NCBI RefSeq assembly: GCF_005144585.1
Contig: NZ_SSMQ01000058.1
Location: 1-64,000, forward strand
DNA: 64,000 bases
DNA from: Polyangium fumosum
GTDB lineage: Bacteria > Myxococcota_A > Polyangia > Polyangiales > Polyangiaceae
Direction: 5' to 3'
Under the pieces are notes generated by a model. The model saw nothing but the letters and a program-made list of their open reading frames with translations, was not told the origin of the DNA and did not search any database. Position 1 is the first letter of the stretch, and every line of letters starts with the position of its first letter. Positions 59,286-64,000 of this stretch are shown here, piece by piece. A program made the translations under genes and the position numbers.

Positions 59286-60661
59286 TCCCGCGGGGGACGC
59301 CTCGCGTCCCCGTCTCGCGTTCGCCCGCTTTTGCCGTGGATGATGCGCTGTACGGCGTAGACGACGAGCGCCGCGAGACCGAGCACGGCCGCGGCGCGCA
59401 ACGCGGTCGTGTCTTGTCTCATGAGCAGGCCGGCGCAGGACGCTACGCCGAGAACGGGAATGGCCAGCGGAACGGGAAAGGCGGCGCGCGGGGCGGCGGG
59501 ATTGCGTTTGATGCGGATCAACGCAATGTGCAGCAGAATGAACACCGCGAGCAGCAACGTGGAGGTGCCGGAAGCCAGGGTCTTGATATCGCGGAAACAC
59601 AGCAGCAAGACGCAGATGACCGTGGCCGCGACCCCTACGCCGACGACAGGTGTGCGCCATACGGGATGCACGTACGAGAGGAGCGGCGGTAGAACCCCCA
59701 GGCCTCGACGTGACATGCCATAGAGAAGACGCGACGTCATGAGCAGGTTGAGCAACGCGGTGTTGAACGCGGCGAACACCGGAATCACGGTGTAAATCCA
59801 CAGCGGAAATCCGGGGGCGGCTTTGCGCACGACGTCGATCAGGGGCGACTGGGATTCGCCGAGGGCTGCCGGGGCCATCACCGACACGGCCACCAGCGCG
59901 ACGAGGCAGTAGACGAGGATCGTGGCGACGACGGACAAGCAGATGCCGAGGGGGACATTGCGTTCTGGATGGACGACCTCCTCGCTGAGGTTGGCGAGAT
60001 CCTCGAATCCGATGAAGGCGTAGAACGCCAAGGACGCCCCCGACACGGCGAGCAGCGCGGCGGGCGTGCCCTGGTACGGCGCTGCGGCCGATGCGAAGTC
60101 GAGGTAGTTCACGGACCCGATGAACCGTGCACCGAGCGCGATGATGAGGAGAAGCCCGGAGACTTCAATGACGGTGCAGACGGCATTGGCGGCGGATGAC
60201 AGCACGATCCCGCGCATGGCGATGGCGCCGAGCAGGAACACGAATACAAACGGAACCAGATGGTCCCGTGCGATGGGCGGGGCGTCGGGGAACAAGGCCA
60301 ACGCATAATTGCCAATGATGCGGGCGCCCGTCGCGGTTGAAAAGACCCCCGACAACCCCACGAAGAACGTCACGAAAAAAGTCACGAACGCATTGTCGTA
60401 CACCATGTGGCAGAAATGGGCGGCGCCGCCGGCCTTGGGATAACGCGATGCCAGCTCGGCATAGGTGAGACCGGTGAGGCTCGCGGTGATCCCGGCGATG
60501 ACGCACGACACCCACGCCGCGGTGCCGGTCATCCCGGCGATGCGGCCCATGAGCCCGTACACGCCCGTGCCGAGGATATCGCCGATGCCGAAGATCGTAA
60601 GGGCGGTGAGCCCGAGCGCGCGCTCGAGCCCCTGCGGTTGCTGGCCGGGGGGCGTCGTCAG
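59282..60661 (-). CDS. APC-family permease with a probable CTG start
   Basis: ATG/GTG starts in this frame are found only at 60562 (GTG) or later, which would cut into TM1. Upstream, the frame continues with 'LGLTALTIFGIGDILGTGV', an APC TM1, back to a CTG at 60661 preceded by AAAGGAG with five bases spacing. Taking that CTG gives 459 residues and twelve membrane segments. 'TYAELASRYPKAGGAAHF' and 'FYAFIGFEDLANLSEEV' are amino-acid permease hallmarks. There is no other ATG, GTG or TTG between the upstream stop and 60562. Its stop codon TAG lies in the CTAG at the right end of the MITE. Confidence 0.75.
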   Translation of the reverse strand: MTTPPGQQPQGLERALGLTALTIFGIGDILGTGVYGLMGRIAGMTGTAAWVSCVIAGITASLTGLTYAELASRYPKAGGAAHFCHMVYDNAFVTFFVTFFVGLSGVFSTATGARIIGNYALALFPDAPPIARDHLVPFVFVFLLGAIAMRGIVLSSAANAVCTVIEVSGLLLIIALGARFIGSVNYLDFASAAAPYQGTPAALLAVSGASLAFYAFIGFEDLANLSEEVVHPERNVPLGICLSVVATILVYCLVALVAVSVMAPAALGESQSPLIDVVRKAAPGFPLWIYTVIPVFAAFNTALLNLLMTSRLLYGMSRRGLGVLPPLLSYVHPVWRTPVVGVGVAATVICVLLLCFRDIKTLASGTSTLLLAVFILLHIALIRIKRNPAAPRAAFPVPLAIPVLGVASCAGLLMRQDTTALRAAAVLGLAALVVYAVQRIIHGKSGRTRDGDARRPPRD

Positions 60662-60892
60662 GGGCGCTCCTTTCGTGGTCCGGTGTGGACAACGCTGGTT
60701 CTGTGTTGCCCGTCCATTCTGAACCTCGCGCCCCCTCGTACGTCACCGCAGTGGCTCGACGAAAACGCGAATCGGTCGAGAAATGAGGATAGCACATCGA
60801 ACGAGCGTCGGCGCGCGGACGCAGGGGGCGAGCAGGCGCTCGTCGTGGCTCGAAAAGACGTCGGGAGCGGAGCCCCCGCACCGGACCTCGGC

Positions 60893-61504
60893 CTATCGTT
60901 CCTCGACAGCCTGTCGATTCTCGTCAGAGACGGGCAACGCGGAGAGCTCCGTCCCTGACGCCGCCTCCAGCCCCACGAACGCCTCCCCGAGCCAATCGAG
61001 GAACGCCGCGTCCCACGCGGGCCCCTCCGGAAACGTCTCTGCGATGCGCGCCGAAAGCGCGGCGTCCCACCGCTCGTACACCGCCCGCAGCGCGCCGTGC
61101 GCCTGCCTGGCCAGCACCGCGCTCCGCTCGCCTTTCCGCTCGCCCCCCTCGATGAACGTATCCTCGCAGAGAAAGTAATTGCAGGTCGCGGGCCGCATCG
61201 ACGGGGCGATCGTGCATCCGCCTGCCCCGTGGAACACGCATTTGCGCTCCATCGGCTCGGTCGGGGCCTCGCGCCGCTTCACCCGCCGCAGCTCGAGCCC
61301 GCCCTCCCTCGGGAGGAGGTCTTTTCTGGCGATACGCGCGAGCAAAAAATCCCGACCGTCGTGGGCGAGGGCGACGACGCGCCCCACGTCCGACCAATCC
61401 ATATGGGGCGGCGCCTTGCAGCAGCCTGCCGGACCCTGCGGGCATTTCGCGCAGAGCGTCGAGCAGAGCTGGGTATGGGCGCCTTGGATGTCGAGCCGGA
61501 TCAT
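60893..61504 (-). CDS. YkgJ-type cysteine-cluster protein
   Basis: The product has 203 residues. The early 'CSTLCAKCPQGPAGCCKAPP' contains the C-x3-C-x2-C and CC arrangement of YkgJ/Fe-S cysteine-cluster proteins, and the late 'CVFHGAGGCTIAPSMRPATC' and 'CNYFLC' supply the remaining ligands. The ATG at 61504 overlaps the stop of the preceding gene (ATGA), so the two are coupled. YkgJ-like proteins bind zinc or an iron-sulfur cluster; roles vary. It is cytoplasmic. The 231 bp to the permease gene contain no visible gene. Confidence 0.7.
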   Translation of the reverse strand: MIRLDIQGAHTQLCSTLCAKCPQGPAGCCKAPPHMDWSDVGRVVALAHDGRDFLLARIARKDLLPREGGLELRRVKRREAPTEPMERKCVFHGAGGCTIAPSMRPATCNYFLCEDTFIEGGERKGERSAVLARQAHGALRAVYERWDAALSARIAETFPEGPAWDAAFLDWLGEAFVGLEAASGTELSALPVSDENRQAVEER

Positions 61505-62151
61505 CGCGTCGCGGCGAGGCGGGACGAGAGCACCGAGCGGACCGAGCGGCCCACGGCATCCGCGTCTTTCTTGAGCTCCTCGGGCATCCAGAAATGGAGC
61601 ACGCGCCCGACGGCCTCCGTGCTCGAACGCAGAAACGCCATTCCACCCGTCTCCGCCCGCTCGGCGCTTTGCGGGAAACACACCTTGCACAGGCACGGCA
61701 AGGGCCCGGCGGCATCGTGTTTCGTCACGTTCACGGCCGGGGCCACGCCCGCGCTCCAGGCGGCGCCGAGCAAGAGCGCGGCCGAGGGCGCGTCGAGCAC
61801 GCGCGGCGTCTGGAGCGACATGCCGAGCGTCCCGGGGGACGCGGTGATGCCTTTTCCGTTCGCGAACCGGATGCGGGGCACGAGCGACGTCAGATCGCTG
61901 ATCGGCACGCGGTTGCGCCCGCTGCGCCATCCCTTGCCGGTGTTCTGCGGGTTTTCCAGCACGGCGACGAGCCAAAGCGTGTCGGCCGGCGGCCGCACGG
62001 TCACCAGGAACAGCCGCCCGCCGCCGGCGAGCGCGGCGAGGCCCTTGCTCTGGCTGTGGTAGGTATCGATGGGCCACACCTTGCCTGGCTTGCGCCCGGC
62101 CGCTTCCTTCTCGAACACGGCCTTGCTGACGATGGCGAGCACGTCCGGCAT
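61501..62151 (-). CDS. Hypothetical protein coupled to the cysteine-cluster gene
   Basis: Translation from the ATG at 62151 gives 216 residues. The N-terminal 'MPDVLAIVSKAVFEKEA' and 'KVWPIDTYHSQSKGLAAL' with 'LFLVTVRPPADTLWLVAVLE' suggest a two-sheet domain like EVE/PUA-type or HicB-like folds, but this is not certain. Two cysteines in 'LPCLCKVCFP' recall a zinc ribbon remnant. The stop overlaps the next start (ATGA). No family is named with confidence; the tight coupling implies a joint function with the cysteine-cluster protein. Confidence 0.6.
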   Translation of the reverse strand: MPDVLAIVSKAVFEKEAAGRKPGKVWPIDTYHSQSKGLAALAGGGRLFLVTVRPPADTLWLVAVLENPQNTGKGWRSGRNRVPISDLTSLVPRIRFANGKGITASPGTLGMSLQTPRVLDAPSAALLLGAAWSAGVAPAVNVTKHDAAGPLPCLCKVCFPQSAERAETGGMAFLRSSTEAVGRVLHFWMPEELKKDADAVGRSVRSVLSSRLAATR

Positions 62152-62201
62152 GCGCGCGACTCTACCAGAACCGCCCTGGGAGGTCAGGGCCTCCGGCGTC
62201 C

Positions 62202-63302
62202 TCAGGTCGACGGTTCGCCGCCCCGTCGCATGGCCGTGAGCTTGTCCCGTATCTCGCAAAGCTCCTTGCGCTGGCGCTCGAGCTCCACGCTCGTTTTCCC
62301 CGGGGGCCGCAAGGGTTCCTTGCACGCTTGGAGCTTTCGCTCGATCTCTGTGATCCACGGCTCGACCACGGCGAGCCCGGCCTCGGGCTCGTTGCTGTTC
62401 AGGCAGGTCTCCACGTACATTTCTGGATACATCCAGCTCTTGTCTTGGCCTAGGCGGACGAACACATCCCAGGCGTCCCGGCAGACGTGGAAGGGCGCGC
62501 GAAGCTCACACGCTGCCCTGAGGATCTCCTCGGCGGTCCTTGCCTTGATAGCGTCAACGCAATCCTCGAACGCCTCGCCTTCGCCCGCGCGCGCCACGAA
62601 TTCCGCCTCGACCCGTCGGTAACCGGCCGAGATGTCGGCGAAGCTCCGATTGTTTGAGTCTCTGAAGGCCTTGTAAGCGGCGCGGTGCGCCTTCCAGAAC
62701 GCGTCGTAGAGCGCGTCGGCCTCCTCTTCTTCGGGGGTGATCGGGGGGGCTGCCTCGTCCGCGCGGCGGGTCTCTAGCCAGGGGATGACCTCGCCCCGCT
62801 TCTGGGCGGCGAGCGCGTCCCGGAGGTTCCCCAGACGCTCCAGCTCGTTTTCGTAAAGGCGCGCGGGGTACTCCACCCCGCTCCCCTTCGTTTCCTCGAG
62901 CAGCCTCTCGAGCTTCGCGAGCAGCGGTTCGAGCACCACGAGCCCCTCGTCGGGCCGCTCGTCGTATGCGCAGCCATCGGCGTAAAACCAGGACATCGAG
63001 CACTCGAGGTCGATGCCCGAGAAGCCGAGGCGAACCAGGTCGTTCCACGCCTCACGGCACGCGTCGAAGGGGGGACGCTTGTCATGGACTAGCAACAGGA
63101 TGGTTTCAGCGATGCGCCGCCGCGTCTCTCTCACTTGAAATTCATTGTAGCTGGCGCGAGTCACGAATTCCGACTCAAGCTTACGAAAATCTTCGACGGC
63201 CTCAGCAAAGCTCCGGGTTCTGTCTAGCGATTTGATCAAGAGCTTGCTATGCGGCTCCACGAACGCACGTTCCTCTGGGTCCATGGTTCTCCCGTGATTC
63301 AT
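62202..63302 (-). CDS. Duplicated-domain protein, probable immunity partner of the effector-like gene
   Basis: The product has 366 residues and is made of two homologous halves. The first has 'FAEAVEDFRKLESEFVTRAS', 'PPFDACREAWNDLVRLG' and 'EGLVVLEPLLAKLERLL'. The second has 'FADISAGYRRVEAEFVARAG', 'APFHVCRDAWDVFVRLG' and 'AGLAVVEPWITEIERKL'. Each half is helical and acidic. No signal peptide is present. It starts 5 bp after the stop of the upstream exported cysteine-rich protein gene, an arrangement often seen for effector-immunity pairs. The internal duplication may give a broader or bivalent antidote. Role inferred from context. Confidence 0.6.
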   Translation of the reverse strand: MNHGRTMDPEERAFVEPHSKLLIKSLDRTRSFAEAVEDFRKLESEFVTRASYNEFQVRETRRRIAETILLLVHDKRPPFDACREAWNDLVRLGFSGIDLECSMSWFYADGCAYDERPDEGLVVLEPLLAKLERLLEETKGSGVEYPARLYENELERLGNLRDALAAQKRGEVIPWLETRRADEAAPPITPEEEEADALYDAFWKAHRAAYKAFRDSNNRSFADISAGYRRVEAEFVARAGEGEAFEDCVDAIKARTAEEILRAACELRAPFHVCRDAWDVFVRLGQDKSWMYPEMYVETCLNSNEPEAGLAVVEPWITEIERKLQACKEPLRPPGKTSVELERQRKELCEIRDKLTAMRRGGEPST

Positions 63303-63307
63303 ATTTG

Positions 63308-64000
63308 TTATTTAAACCCCGGATAGATGCAAGATTGCCCTGTGTCGAGATGATCTGGCCACTGGTTGTATCTGTTGCACACGAGTAAACATGTACCACA
63401 GAGCGTTTCATTCCAATGGTTCCCCATTTCGCGACCCTTGCCTTTGTCTACGCATGCCTCATAACGGTCCACACATGTCGGTTCCTTTTCCTTCCTCCTC
63501 CTCTTCGCCAGCGCCTCCGCCGCCCCTACCGCCACCGTCGCCGTGACCGTGACGCCGACGGCGATCGCAAAGGCCTCGATGATGACCTCGGTGAAGACGA
63601 CCGTGACGACCACAATGGTCACGACCTCCCCGATCGGCCCCCGCTCCGGCCTCACCTGCCCGTTCGCCGCCGCGGACCTCCGCAACATGCCCCTCGCGAG
63701 GACCTCCTCGGGCAGCCTCATCCCTCGCAGGGCGATCCGCATGCAACCCCCGACGTCCGGATTGGGCTGGCCCGTCGTCTCCACCTCCACGACACGACCT
63801 TCCTGGTCGACCTTCACCGACGCGTCGAGCGTGTAGTACCCGGGCTCGATGGTGCTCTTGAGCTCCTCCACGCACGCCCGGAGCCGCTCGGCCGTGGCTT
63901 CAGGCACGCGCGGCCGGTCCTCGGGCGCCGAAGGGCGGTAGATCCTGGCCGACGCGCAGCCAAGTGGCATCAGCGAGAGCGTCAGGCAACCGAGAAGACC
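63308..64000 (-). CDS. Exported lipoprotein with TonB/AgmX-like domain and Cys-rich C-terminus (5' end outside window)
   Basis: The frame is open to the right edge and its beginning lies outside. The first residues visible are a signal ending in the lipobox 'LSLMPLGC'. 'YYTLDASVKVDQEGRVVEVE' with a later conserved Cys resembles the C-terminal AgmX/TonB-like domain of myxobacteria. A hydrophobic stretch ('IGEVVTIVVVTVVFTEVII' and more) follows, then a Lys/Arg cluster and a C-terminal disulfide domain ('CVDRYEACVDKGKGRE', 'ETLCGTCLLVCNRYNQ') that could be the toxic or binding part. The next gene begins after 5 bp. The effector role is inferred. Confidence 0.55.
   Translation of the reverse strand, partial: GLLGCLTLSLMPLGCASARIYRPSAPEDRPRVPEATAERLRACVEELKSTIEPGYYTLDASVKVDQEGRVVEVETTGQPNPDVGGCMRIALRGMRLPEEVLARGMLRRSAAANGQVRPERGPIGEVVTIVVVTVVFTEVIIEAFAIAVGVTVTATVAVGAAEALAKRRRKEKEPTCVDRYEACVDKGKGREMGNHWNETLCGTCLLVCNRYNQWPDHLDTGQSCIYPGFK

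Overview
The window is high-GC bacterial chromosome and looks like a myxobacterium of the Polyangiales/Sorangiineae type. The signs are many cysteine-rich lipoproteins with Gly/Ser linkers behind the lipobox, a MopE-type metal-binding motif protein, a Hanks-type kinase, a thaumatin-like secreted protein, several penicillin-acylase/hydrolase-type exoenzymes and very GC-rich third positions. This placement is inferred from gene content; no 16S rRNA gene lies in the window. There is no rRNA, no CRISPR array and no intact insertion sequence. No stretch longer than about 260 bases lacks a gene.

Left edge to 5 kb: the 3' end of a nuclease-type polymorphic toxin overlaps a DUF4304-type immunity gene, followed by envelope proteins and cysteine-rich lipoproteins. 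At 5.1-12.5 kb there is a co-directional set: a cupredoxin-like periplasmic protein, a membrane sensor-like protein, a FadL/OmpP1 porin, a lipoprotein, thioredoxin reductase (trxB), family-4 uracil-DNA glycosylase and a DUF2085 membrane protein. At 12.5-22.6 kb there are an ExbD-like lipoprotein, a MatB/ACSF3-like acyl-CoA synthetase, an alpha/beta hydrolase-penicillin acylase operon and a PglZ-like protein. At 22.7-31.5 kb there are a frameshifted lipoprotein gene, a 2-oxoglutarate oxygenase divergent from prfB (RF2), an APC permease, a protein kinase, and an aminotransferase whose start codon overlaps that of a divergent MATE exporter.

At 31.5-45 kb there are cysteine-rich and thaumatin-like lipoproteins, a LysR regulator, a thiamine-diphosphate enzyme close to animal HACL2/ILVBL, a stand-alone M17 N-terminal domain, a 5'-nucleotidase lipoprotein, a TonB-dependent receptor with a Fur-like promoter, a choice-of-anchor lipoprotein and a Lon-like protease. 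At 45.5-54.2 kb come a GH65 phosphorylase coupled to a tandem universal stress protein, two response regulators, a pentapeptide-repeat protein, exonuclease III, a MepA-type endopeptidase and a tRNA-Arg/tRNA-Lys pair with a good promoter and terminator. At 54-64 kb come two hypothetical proteins, an ABC-F ATPase, two convergent genes separated exactly by a 123-bp MITE, a YkgJ-type cysteine-cluster protein and, at the right edge, a probable second secreted effector/immunity pair.

The most informative observations are these. (1) prfB keeps the classical CTT-TGA-C programmed frameshift and has a promoter placed so that its mRNA would be leaderless. (2) A MITE is inserted exactly in a CTAG that served as stop codon for two convergent genes. 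(3) Clustered perfect palindromes lie in the leader of an unknown gene at 52.2 kb. (4) There is a bacterial HACL2-like enzyme. (5) A permease lacks any ATG/GTG/TTG start and seems to use CTG. (6) Effector/immunity-like pairs occur at both ends.
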